Shown here: positions 1 to 5,789 of the stretch, in pieces
How positions within the stretch are numbered: position 1 is the first letter of the stretch
How the letters are laid out: each line of letters starts with the position of its first letter
Assembly: GCA_025935735.1 (NCBI GenBank)
Contig: JAICUS010000159.1
Location: forward strand, 1 to 10,840
Direction of reading: 5' to 3'
DNA length: 10,840 nt
From: Solirubrobacteraceae bacterium
GTDB taxonomy: Bacteria; Actinomycetota; Thermoleophilia; Solirubrobacterales; Solirubrobacteraceae
Notes under the pieces: model-generated
Databases searched by the model: none
What the model was told of the DNA's origin: nothing
What the model saw: only the letters and a program-made list of their open reading frames with translations
Program-made: the position numbers and the translations under genes

Positions 1-393
1 CGGCTGCTCGCGCTGGTCAAGCCGACGCCGCAGTCGCAGCGTGTGGTGCGCCGCGCCTGGCGCTCCGCCCAGCGCCTGCAGGCCGAGCTCGACATCCTCT
101 GGGTCAACCCGGACGAGCCGACCGCGTCCGAGCGCGAGCAGCTGGACGGGCTGCGGCGGCTGGCCACGCTGCTGGGCGCGCACCTGCTGGTGGAGCCGGG
201 CGACGACGTCGCCGACATCGTCAAACGGGTGGCCGCCGACCGCGGCACGACCTACATCCTCATGGGCCCGCCGCGGCCGCGGGGCGCGCTGCGGCGGCTC
301 ACCACGCCCGCTCTGCCCTACCGGCTGCTGCAGCTGCTGCCCGGCGTGGACCTGCGGATCGTCGCCGATCGCAGCCTGAGGAGGCCCGAATGA
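1..393 (+). CDS. KdpD-type universal stress domain protein, C-terminal part (5' end outside window)
   Basis: This is the last 130 codons of an open frame that enters from the left edge. The visible part matches the Usp-like domain of the potassium sensor KdpD: the entry segment KPTPQSQRVVRRAWRSAQ corresponds to the KdpD stretch with SxxSxRLIRxAxRLA, followed by the strand LQAELDILWV, then LLGAHLLVEPGDDVADIVKRV, and a strand TTYILMGPP near the end. In KdpD the Usp domain is followed by four membrane helices and a histidine kinase; here the protein stops right after the Usp domain, at TGA 391-393. It is therefore a truncated KdpD-like protein, a separate regulator, or the tail of a transporter carrying such a domain; the missing 5' end decides. 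Its stop overlaps the next start as ATGA, and the cluster leads to kup, so a role in potassium homeostasis is inferred. I do not see the FTAxY part of the c-di-AMP motif described for KdpD of Staphylococcus. Confidence 0.75.
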   Translation, partial: RLLALVKPTPQSQRVVRRAWRSAQRLQAELDILWVNPDEPTASEREQLDGLRRLATLLGAHLLVEPGDDVADIVKRVAADRGTTYILMGPPRPRGALRRLTTPALPYRLLQLLPGVDLRIVADRSLRRPE

Positions 394-926
394 TCGTCGC
401 GCTGATCGTCCTGGCGGCGGCCGGGGCGGCCGCGGCCGTCGTCGTGCTCGGCCGCCGCCGCTCGCCGCTGGCGGCCGGGCCGCGACGGATCCTGTTCCCG
501 TTCGCCGGGCATGCGCTCTCGCAGCGCGCGCTCGACGCCGCGCTGCGGCTCGCCCGGGCCGAGCACGCCACGCTCGTACCGGTCTTCCTGGCCCGCGTGC
601 CGATGCAGCTCGCGCTCGACTCGCCGCTGCCGCGCCAGTGCACCGCCGGGCTGCCGCTGCTGGAGACGATCGAGCAGCGCGCCGCCGCCGCCGGCGTGCC
701 GGTCGACTCGCGCGTGGACCGCGGCCGGACGCTGCGCCACGCCATGCGCGAGGCGATCGCCCACGAGCGCTTCGACCGGCTCGTGGTGGCCGCGGGCGAC
801 GGGCTGGAGTCCGGCGACATCGCCTGGCTGCTCGACCACGCGCCGGGCGAGGTCGTGATCATCCGAGCGTCCGAGGAGGAGCGCCATGGCCGCAACGGCC
901 ACCGTCCGCAGCCGCTCGCGGGGTGA
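390..926 (+). CDS. Membrane-anchored universal stress protein-like protein
   Basis: A 178-residue protein. Residues 1-21 are a single hydrophobic segment followed by RRRR-type positive charge (GRRRS), so it is probably an N-terminal membrane anchor with the rest in the cytoplasm. Residues about 33-160 have the Usp fold pattern: a first strand RILFPFAG, a helix SQRALDAALRLARAEHA, a strand LVPVFLARV, a long helix LLETIEQRAAAAGV, a helix with a strand FDRLVVAAGD, and a last strand GEVVIIR. The ATP-binding signature of Usp proteins (GxxGxxxxxxxxxGS/T) is not present; the equivalent stretch is GDGLESGDIAWLLDHAPGE. It is thus likely a non-nucleotide-binding member. The start is supported by GAGGAGG at 378-384 with a 5-nt spacer and by ATGA overlap with the preceding gene. 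Its last 41 nt overlap the start of kup, which suggests coupled translation and a regulatory or accessory role for Kup. The exact role is unknown. Confidence 0.75.
   Translation: MIVALIVLAAAGAAAAVVVLGRRRSPLAAGPRRILFPFAGHALSQRALDAALRLARAEHATLVPVFLARVPMQLALDSPLPRQCTAGLPLLETIEQRAAAAGVPVDSRVDRGRTLRHAMREAIAHERFDRLVVAAGDGLESGDIAWLLDHAPGEVVIIRASEEERHGRNGHRPQPLAG
873..881 (+). promoter_or_regulatory. Shine-Dalgarno site for kup
   Basis: The sequence GAGGAGGAG lies inside the 3' end of the upstream Usp-like gene and ends 4 nt before ATG 886. It fixes the kup start although this makes the two genes overlap by 41 nt. Confidence 0.8.
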
Positions 927-2781
927 GCGGCGCCCGCGGCCGGCGCTGGCCGGCGGGCTGACGCTCGGCGCGCTGGGCATCGTCTTCGGCGACATCGGCA
1001 CGAGCCCGCTGTACGCGATCCAGACCGTGTTCGCGCTCGACGGCGGCGTCGTGAAGCCGACGCGGGGCGACATCCTGGGCATCGCCTCGCTGGTCTTCTG
1101 GTCGCTCGTCCTGATCGTCTCGGTCAAGTACGTGCTGTTCGTGCTGCGGGCGAGCAACGACGGCGAGGGCGGCGTGATGGCGCTGGCCGCGCTCGTGCGC
1201 CGCGCGTCGGTCCACGCGGCGCCGCTCGTGGCCCTGGGCGTGTTCGGCGCCGCGCTGTTCTACGGCGACAGCGTGATCACGCCGGCGATCTCCGTGCTCT
1301 CGGCCGTGGAGGGGCTCAAGGTGGCGGCGCCGAGCCTGTCCAGCTTGGTGGTGCCGATCGCGCTGGGGATCCTCACGGCGCTGTTCGCCATCCAGCGCTG
1401 GGGGACGCACGCCGTCGGCCGGCTGTTCGGGCCGGTGATGGTGATCTGGTTCGTGGCGATCGGCGTGGCCGGGCTGCGCGAGGTCGTCCCGCACCCCGAC
1501 GTGCTGGCCGGGCTGTCGCCGTCCTACGCGGTCGCGTTCGTGACCGGCCACCCGGGCGTCGCGTTCGTGGCGATGGGCGCCGTCGTGCTGGCCATCACCG
1601 GCGCCGAGGCGCTCTACGCCGACATGGGCCACTTCGGCCCGGGGCCGATCCGCCGCGCCTGGTTCGGCCTGGTCCTCCCCGCGCTGACGCTCAACTACCT
1701 CGGCCAGAGCGCGCTGATCCTGCATCGCCCGGACACCCTGAGCAACCCGTTCTTCCTGCTACTGCCGCACGGGCTGCGCGTTCCGATGGTGTTCCTGGCC
1801 ACGGTGGCCACGGTGATCGCGTCGCAGGCCGTGATCTCCGGCGCCTACTCGGTGTCGCTGCAGGCGGTGCGGCTGGGCTACCTGCCGCGGCTGACCATCC
1901 GCCACACGTCGGAGCGGGAGATCGGCCAGATCTACGTGCCGGCGGTCAACGCGGCGCTGTTCGTGGCAGTGGTGCTGCTCGTGCTCAAGTTCGGCTCCTC
2001 CGCTCGGCTGGCCGCCGCCTACGGGATCGCGGTCAGCGGCACGTTCCTGATCACCAGCGCGCTGTTTCTCACGGTGGCGCGGCGGCGCTGGCACTGGCCG
2101 GCCTGGGCGATCGCACTGGCCGCCCTGGTCATCGGGCCGGTGGAGGTCGCGTTCTTCGGGGCCAACCTGGCGAAGATCGTGCACGGCGGCTTCCTGCCGC
2201 TGGCGATCGCCGCGGCGGTGTTCACCGTGATGAGCACCTGGCACCGCGGCCGCGACATCGTCAGCGCCAACCGGCGGGCCGAGGAGGGGCCGCTGCGGGA
2301 GTTCCTGGATTGCCTGCGCGACGCGCGGCCGCCGGTGGAGCGCGTGCCGGGCACGGCGGTGTTCCCCAGCCCGGGCGTGGACACGACGCCGCTCGCCATG
2401 CGGGCCAACGTCGAGCACAACCACCTGCTGCACGAGCGCGTGATCCTCGTGTCGGCCGAGACGGTCGACGTGCCGTACGTCCCCCGGCGCCAGCGCGTCG
2501 CGGTCTGCGAGCTGGGGGGCGGGATCGTCCACGTGCGGGCGCGGTTCGGGTTCCAGGACGCGCCCGACCTGCCGGACGCGCTGCGGCTCGCCGGGCTCGA
2601 CGGCGACGAGGCCACGTGGTTCCTCTCGCGCATGACGATCGTGCCGACGCACGCGCCCGGGATGAGCTGGTGGCGCAAGAAGCTCTTCATGGGGCTCAAC
2701 CGCCACGCCGCCAGCCCGGCGGCCGACTTCCGCCTGCCGTTCGACCGGACCGTGCTGCTCGGGTCCCAGGTGCCGCTCTAG
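886..2781 (+). CDS. kup: Kup (TrkD) family potassium uptake transporter
   Basis: A 631-residue inner-membrane protein, the usual length of the Kup family, which takes up potassium probably by proton symport. Family motifs are clear: GDIGTSPLYA at residues 35-44, ASNDGEGGVMAL at 89-100, YGDSVITPAISVLSAVEG at about 126-143, and TGAEALYADMGHFG at 238-251. About twelve hydrophobic helices fill residues 25-460; the C-terminal soluble tail contains the typical NHLLHERVILVS segment and ends FDRTVLLGSQVPL. The start is placed at ATG 886 by a strong Shine-Dalgarno 4 nt upstream; a basic, Arg-rich stretch of about 20 residues precedes the first helix. It is the third gene of a plus-strand cluster with two Usp-domain proteins, which likely tune its activity or respond to turgor; that is inference. 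Its TAG stop shares CTAG with the stop of the convergent DUF1326 gene, so there is no intergenic space for a terminator. Confidence 0.96.
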   Translation: MAATATVRSRSRGERRPRPALAGGLTLGALGIVFGDIGTSPLYAIQTVFALDGGVVKPTRGDILGIASLVFWSLVLIVSVKYVLFVLRASNDGEGGVMALAALVRRASVHAAPLVALGVFGAALFYGDSVITPAISVLSAVEGLKVAAPSLSSLVVPIALGILTALFAIQRWGTHAVGRLFGPVMVIWFVAIGVAGLREVVPHPDVLAGLSPSYAVAFVTGHPGVAFVAMGAVVLAITGAEALYADMGHFGPGPIRRAWFGLVLPALTLNYLGQSALILHRPDTLSNPFFLLLPHGLRVPMVFLATVATVIASQAVISGAYSVSLQAVRLGYLPRLTIRHTSEREIGQIYVPAVNAALFVAVVLLVLKFGSSARLAAAYGIAVSGTFLITSALFLTVARRRWHWPAWAIALAALVIGPVEVAFFGANLAKIVHGGFLPLAIAAAVFTVMSTWHRGRDIVSANRRAEEGPLREFLDCLRDARPPVERVPGTAVFPSPGVDTTPLAMRANVEHNHLLHERVILVSAETVDVPYVPRRQRVAVCELGGGIVHVRARFGFQDAPDLPDALRLAGLDGDEATWFLSRMTIVPTHAPGMSWWRKKLFMGLNRHAASPAADFRLPFDRTVLLGSQVPL

Positions 2782-3383
2782 CCCGTGTAGGCGAACGTCG
2801 TGCCGTAGCCGCAGGTGCCGCTGTAGCTGAACGCCAGCGGCCCGTCCTCGACCATGAGCGTGTCGGCGACGAGCTCCTCGCCGGCGCGGTCGTGGCCGGG
2901 GATCACGCAGGTCACGGTCTCCTCGCCGGGGTAGCGGTCGTGGATGCGCAGGCTCACGTGGTCGGAGATGCGCAGGCGCTGGCGGCGGCGCGTGTGATCG
3001 ACCTCGATCTCCACCGGGCGCACGGCCACGAGCTCGCTCTCCTTCCAGGACCACGGGAAGTGACGCTCCGCGTCACCGCCGAGCGCGCCCGTGTAGATGC
3101 CCTCGAGGGCGGCCCGCTGCTCGGCGGACGCGCTCGCGTCGAGATAGAGGATCCAGGTCCAGGGCGAGCCCGGCTCGTCGTCGCTGTAGCGGATGGCGAG
3201 CGCGACCGGCTGGCCGGACAGGTCGGTGCCGTCGGCCGTGCCTTCCTCGATCAGCCAGGAGAGCACGCCAAGGCATTCGCCGTGCGTCGAGCGCCCGCCG
3301 GGGACGCCGTCGATCTTGCGGCACGGGCAGATCGCGTCGCAGTTGCACGACTCGACGTAGGTGCCGCGGATGTGCCAGCTCAT
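2778..3383 (-). CDS. DUF1326 family cysteine-rich protein, linked to cobalt uptake genes
   Basis: A 201-residue soluble protein with no signal peptide or membrane helix. The N-terminus, WHIRGTYVESCNCDAICPC, is the hallmark of DUF1326 proteins (W-x-I-x-G-x-Y-x-E-x-C-x-C-x(3)-C-x-C). Cysteines at 13, 15, 19, 21 and 37, and later at 159 and 191 (SGTCGYG), could form a metal or redox site; the family has no established function that I know of. The start chosen is ATG 3381-3383 because the conserved motif begins there and because the ATG overlaps the stop of cbtA as ATGA; a longer frame to 3461 only runs back into cbtA. No Shine-Dalgarno is visible, so translation probably depends on coupling to cbtA. 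Position as the last gene of the riboswitch-cbtB-cbtA unit suggests a partner in cobalt handling, for example a metallochaperone. This is inference. Confidence refers to the family assignment. Confidence 0.88.
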   Translation of the reverse strand: MSWHIRGTYVESCNCDAICPCRKIDGVPGGRSTHGECLGVLSWLIEEGTADGTDLSGQPVALAIRYSDDEPGSPWTWILYLDASASAEQRAALEGIYTGALGGDAERHFPWSWKESELVAVRPVEIEVDHTRRRQRLRISDHVSLRIHDRYPGEETVTCVIPGHDRAGEELVADTLMVEDGPLAFSYSGTCGYGTTFAYTG

Positions 3384-4111
3384 CGCACGGCCATGGCGCG
3401 CGGATGTTGGGCGATCAGCCGCTCGGCGGCCGCCCCGAAGCCGAGGCCGATGGCGGCCCACAGCGTCGCGTCGATGCCCAGCGAGGCGATCCGGAAGTGC
3501 CAGAGCACGTCGGCGGGGAAGCCGGCGGGCACCTCGTGCACGCCGGGGAGGATGAGCTCGGCAACGGCGATCAGCACCACGAACGCGCCGGCGGCCGCGA
3601 CGGTGGCGTTCCAGCCGCCGAGCCGGGGCAGCAGGTCGCGCCGGACGCGGGTCGCGGCGATCGCGGCGAGCACGCTGATGGCGATCATGGCGAAGAACAG
3701 CAGCGTGCGGCGGTCGATCGTCGCCGGATTGCCCACCGTGGGCGGGTTCGGCGGGTACTTCGTGGCCGGCGCGAGCGTGATCGTGACGTAGGCCGCGAGC
3801 GCGAGCAGCGCCGAAGTCGCCCGGGCGCGCAAACGGCCGACGCGGCCGTAGATCCCGGCGAACACGAGCGCGAACATGCCGCCGAACGCGACGCCCAGGA
3901 CCGACGTGCCGGTCAGCAGCCCGAGCGTCCGCTGGACGCCGCGCGACACGATCTCCGGGTCCGGCGCCTCGTGGTGGAGGCGGGCCAGCTGGTCCTCGAA
4001 GTCGATCGCCCGCTGGACCTGCGGCTCGCCGAACACGTAGGCGAACGCGAAGGCCAGCAGGCCGGCCGCGAGGCCGACCAGCATGCCCCGCACCAGCAGT
4101 GACCGGAGCAT
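3380..4111 (-). CDS. cbtA: CbtA family cobalt transporter subunit
   Basis: A 243-residue membrane protein. Likely helices lie at residues about 8-27, 62-88, 98-115, 136-154, 168-189 and 209-229. Conserved features of CbtA seen here are the N-terminal GMLVGLAAGLLAFAFAYVFGEP, the loop LHHEAPDPE (two histidines at 46-47), and APATKYPPNPPTVG after the third helix. Further histidines that might bind metal are in VHEVPAGFP and LWHFRI. CbtA and CbtB were predicted by comparative genomics of B12 regulation to form a cobalt transporter; direct biochemical proof is limited. It follows cbtB with a 4-nt gap, overlaps DUF1326 by 4 nt (ATGA), and lies downstream of a cobalamin riboswitch, which fits the expected repression of cobalt import by B12. 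Confidence 0.9.
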   Translation of the reverse strand: MLRSLLVRGMLVGLAAGLLAFAFAYVFGEPQVQRAIDFEDQLARLHHEAPDPEIVSRGVQRTLGLLTGTSVLGVAFGGMFALVFAGIYGRVGRLRARATSALLALAAYVTITLAPATKYPPNPPTVGNPATIDRRTLLFFAMIAISVLAAIAATRVRRDLLPRLGGWNATVAAAGAFVVLIAVAELILPGVHEVPAGFPADVLWHFRIASLGIDATLWAAIGLGFGAAAERLIAQHPRAMAVR

Positions 4112-4115
4112 GCGC

Positions 4116-4328
4116 TCAGTGGCAGGGGAAGCCGAGCAGGTGGCGCGCGTCGTGCACGAACTCGTGGACGCCGGTGCCGCCGATGACGCTCAGCGCGCCC
4201 TGCTCCACGCCGACGAAGTAGACGAGCACGAGCAGCAGGATGCCGGCGAAGATCGCGTACGGGGCCAGCTCGCGCGGCGAGACGACCGGGATCGCGGGGG
4301 CCCTGCGCTCGATGCTGGTGTCGGCCAT
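4116..4328 (-). CDS. cbtB: CbtB family cobalt transporter small subunit
   Basis: A 70-residue protein of typical CbtB size. It has one membrane helix (about residues 22-43, PYAIFAGILLLVLVYFVG) and a C-terminal histidine-rich tail, HEFVHDARHLLGFPCH, with four histidines and a cysteine, the family's presumed metal-binding tail. The start ATG 4326-4328 has an excellent Shine-Dalgarno (GAGGAGGT on the minus strand, 4338-4345). It is the first gene behind a cobalamin riboswitch on the same strand and is followed after 4 nt by cbtA. Together they are predicted to import cobalt for cobalamin synthesis when adenosylcobalamin is scarce. Confidence 0.92.
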   Translation of the reverse strand: MADTSIERRAPAIPVVSPRELAPYAIFAGILLLVLVYFVGVEQGALSVIGGTGVHEFVHDARHLLGFPCH

Positions 4329-4337
4329 GGCGGTGTT

Positions 4338-4345
4338 ACCTCCTC
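4338..4345 (-). promoter_or_regulatory. Shine-Dalgarno site of cbtB, target of the riboswitch
   Basis: Read on the minus strand it is GAGGAGGT, nine nt before the cbtB ATG. A small hairpin (4346-4360) directly abuts its 5' side, so ligand-dependent folding could hide it from the ribosome. Confidence 0.7.
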
Positions 4346-4480
4346 GGGATCACGCGTCCCGTTGTGGATGGGCGTCACGCGAGCGGGAAGTATCTGGCTC
4401 CCGGGCTTGTTCGCTCCCGGTCACAGTGGCGCGACCGCGCCGGCCTCACACCGGCTTCCTCGCCCTCTCGCGTGGCGGCA
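4346..4480 (-). ncRNA. Cobalamin riboswitch controlling cbtB-cbtA-DUF1326
   Basis: On the minus strand the leader carries the ordered landmarks of a cobalamin riboswitch: GGAAGCCGGTGTGAGGCCGGC, then GGCGCGGTCGCGCCACTGTG (L5 region at 4428-4441), then the B12 box AGCCCGGGAGCCAG (about 4393-4406). An 8-bp perfect closing stem, CACGCGAG (4467-4474) with CTCGCGTG (4376-4383), encloses the aptamer. Downstream, GGGA-CGCGTGA-TCCC (4346-4360) forms the expression-platform hairpin next to the Shine-Dalgarno. Its loop has CGCG, able to pair with CGCG in the L5 region. No terminator hairpin with a U-tract follows, so translational control is likely. The controlled genes import cobalt, a known target of B12 repression. 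Confidence 0.92.
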
Positions 4481-4485
4481 TCATA
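4480..4485 (-). promoter_or_regulatory. Candidate -10 element before the cbt riboswitch
   Basis: The minus strand reads TATGAT here, five of six matches to the sigma-70 -10 consensus, in otherwise GC-rich DNA. It lies just after the cobT stop, and a start about 7 nt downstream would fall at the first base of the riboswitch closing stem (4474). I see no convincing -35. It suggests that the cbt operon has its own promoter rather than only read-through from cobT. Confidence 0.4.
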
Positions 4486-4488
4486 CGC

Positions 4489-5562
4489 CTACGTGGAGAC
4501 GCCCGCCTGCTCGAAGGTGTGCATGCCGTCGTGGGCGGCGGCGGCGAGCTTCAGGACGGCCAGCGCGGTCACGGCGCCGCTGGCCTCGCCGAGGCGCATG
4601 CCCATGTCGAGGACGGGCGTCAGGCCGAGGTGGTCGAGCAGCGCGGCGTGGGCGGGCTCGGGCGAGCGGTGACCGGCGAGCAGGCGCGGGGTGAGATCCG
4701 GCGCGATGGCGGCGGCGACGGCCGCGGCGGCGGTGGCGATGACGCCGTCGCAGACGTAGCCCAGCCCGTGCTCGCCGGCGCCGAGCGCGAGCCCGGCGAG
4801 CACGGCGATCTCGCCGCCGCCCAGGTCGGCGAGGACGTCGGCGGGCGCCGTCGCCGTGCTGCGGGCGAGCGCGCGCTCGATCGTGGCGGCCTTGTGGCTG
4901 ACGCCTTTCGCGTCGAGGCCGGTCCCGGGCCCGGTCAGCTCCCGTGGCGTGCGGCCGGTCAGCCGGCAGGCGAGCGCGGTGGCCGGCGTCGTGTTGCCGA
5001 TGCCCATCTCGCCGCCGATCAGGACGGTGATCCCGTCGGCGGCGGCCCGGCGCGCGAGCTCGCGGCCGGTGTCCAGCGCGATCTCGAGGTGTCTTGGCTG
5101 GAGCGCCGGGGCATGGACGAGGTTCGCGCTCGGCTTCAGGCCCGTGTGCACCACGGCGAGCCGCGACGTGTCCCCGTTGACCCCGGCGTCCACGCACACG
5201 AGCTCCGCGCCGACCTCGCGGGCCAGCACCGACACGGCGCCGCCGCCGGCCAGGAACGTGGCGAGCATCTGCCCGGTGACCTCGGCCGGGAAGGCGGACA
5301 CGCCCTCGGCGGCCACGCCGTGGTCAGCCGCGGCGACGACCACGCGCGCTCGTATCTTCGGTCGTGCGTCGCCGGTCACGCCGGCGAGCCAGATCGCCAG
5401 CTCCTCGAGGCGCCCGAGGCTCCCGGGCGGCTTGACCAGCTGCGCCTGGCGCTCCCGCGCGGCGGCCATCGCCGCCTCGTTCAGCGGCCGCATCTCTGCT
5501 GCCGCCGCGGTTTCGCCGCCCGCGGCCTCGCCGGCCGGGCGTGTGTCTTCGGACTCGTTCAT
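4489..5562 (-). CDS. cobT: Nicotinate-nucleotide-dimethylbenzimidazole phosphoribosyltransferase
   Basis: A 357-residue enzyme of usual length. It transfers the phosphoribosyl group of nicotinate mononucleotide to 5,6-dimethylbenzimidazole, giving alpha-ribazole phosphate for the lower ligand of cobalamin. Motifs are KPPGSLG at residues 44-50, VVVAAADHGVAAEGVSAFP at about 74-92, GGEMGIGNTTPA at 183-194, and MRLGEASGA near the end, where Glu326 corresponds to the catalytic glutamate of the Salmonella enzyme. The first 23 residues are a low-complexity, Ala/Glu-rich extension not typical of the family; the second methionine (residue 24, MRPLNEAAM) is an alternative start, since neither has a strong Shine-Dalgarno. 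The gene is divergent from the cobC-cbiB-cobQ-cobN operon and lies upstream of the cbt riboswitch on the same strand. It has no riboswitch of its own on its leader side that I can see. This is CobT in the Salmonella sense, not the cobaltochelatase CobT. Confidence 0.96.
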   Translation of the reverse strand: MNESEDTRPAGEAAGGETAAAAEMRPLNEAAMAAARERQAQLVKPPGSLGRLEELAIWLAGVTGDARPKIRARVVVAAADHGVAAEGVSAFPAEVTGQMLATFLAGGGAVSVLAREVGAELVCVDAGVNGDTSRLAVVHTGLKPSANLVHAPALQPRHLEIALDTGRELARRAAADGITVLIGGEMGIGNTTPATALACRLTGRTPRELTGPGTGLDAKGVSHKAATIERALARSTATAPADVLADLGGGEIAVLAGLALGAGEHGLGYVCDGVIATAAAAVAAAIAPDLTPRLLAGHRSPEPAHAALLDHLGLTPVLDMGMRLGEASGAVTALAVLKLAAAAHDGMHTFEQAGVST

Positions 5563-5594
5563 CGCGGCGGGTACCCTGCCGCATCCCGCGGCGG

Positions 5595-5600
5595 TATTCT
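5595..5600 (+). promoter_or_regulatory. Candidate -10 element before the cob riboswitch
   Basis: TATTCT matches four of six positions of the -10 consensus and is one of the few AT-rich hexamers in this divergent intergenic region. A start about 7 nt downstream would lie just before the riboswitch closing stem (5612). It is framed by two CCGCGG palindromes (5586-5591 and 5601-5606). No clear -35 is visible. Confidence 0.3.
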
Positions 5601-5611
5601 CCGCGGCTCCA

Positions 5612-5742
5612 CCGCGAGGGTGCGGGGAAGCCGGTGAGAGACCGGCGCGGTCGCGCCACTGTTATCGGGCCTCGAGGCAGCCCGGAGCCAGGACACCGCC
5701 CCTCACGGATCCACGCCGATGGGACGCGTCATCCCAAGGAGG
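5612..5742 (+). ncRNA. Cobalamin riboswitch controlling the cobC-cbiB-cobQ-cobN operon
   Basis: The region shows the cobalamin riboswitch landmarks in order: GGGGAAGCCGGTGAGAG (5624-5640), GGCGCGGTCGCGCCACTGTT (5644-5663), and the B12 box AGCCCGGAGCCAGGAC (5680-5694). The closing stem pairs CCGCGAGGG (5612-5620) with CCCTCACGG (5700-5708), with one mismatch in nine pairs. The hairpin GGGA-CGCGTCA-TCCC (5721-5735) directly precedes the Shine-Dalgarno AAGGAGG (5736-5742). No intrinsic terminator is visible. The 14-nt L5 element (5644-5657) is identical to that of the riboswitch upstream of cbtB. Binding of adenosylcobalamin would repress corrin-synthesis genes. Confidence 0.94.
5736..5742 (+). 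promoter_or_regulatory. Strong Shine-Dalgarno without a canonical start codon downstream
   Basis: AAGGAGG abuts the riboswitch expression hairpin, but no ATG, GTG or TTG follows within ribosome reach; the next canonical start candidates are TTG 5787 and ATG 5790, 44 to 47 nt away. A CTG at 5752-5754, 9 nt downstream, opens a frame of 12 codons that stops at TGA 5788-5790, overlapping the phosphatase ATG as TGATG. It may serve a leader peptide whose translation couples to the phosphatase gene. Confidence 0.55.
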
Positions 5743-5789
5743 TCGTCCGCTCTGCCCCACTCCGCTCACCGCCCGCTCCAGCCACGTTG

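Noticed and set aside
3384..3461. A longer N-terminus for the DUF1326 protein
   Set aside because: The extra 26 residues are Arg-rich and overlap the end of cbtA. The conserved family start MSWHIRG coincides with ATG 3381-3383 in an ATGA overlap.
2310..3791. A 493-codon plus-strand open frame across the kup 3' end and the DUF1326/cbtA genes
   Set aside because: The product is compositionally biased and lacks any domain; both strands already have confirmed genes here.
4346..4360. Intrinsic terminator at the riboswitch hairpin
   Set aside because: The stem is only about four pairs and is followed by the Shine-Dalgarno, not a U-tract. The same holds for the hairpin at 5721-5735. Translational control fits better.
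5541..5789. An upstream extension of the phosphatase frame with an ATG at 5541
   Set aside because: It would run through the complete cobalamin riboswitch and part of cobT antisense; the phosphatase fold starts at MRRLLLVRHA.
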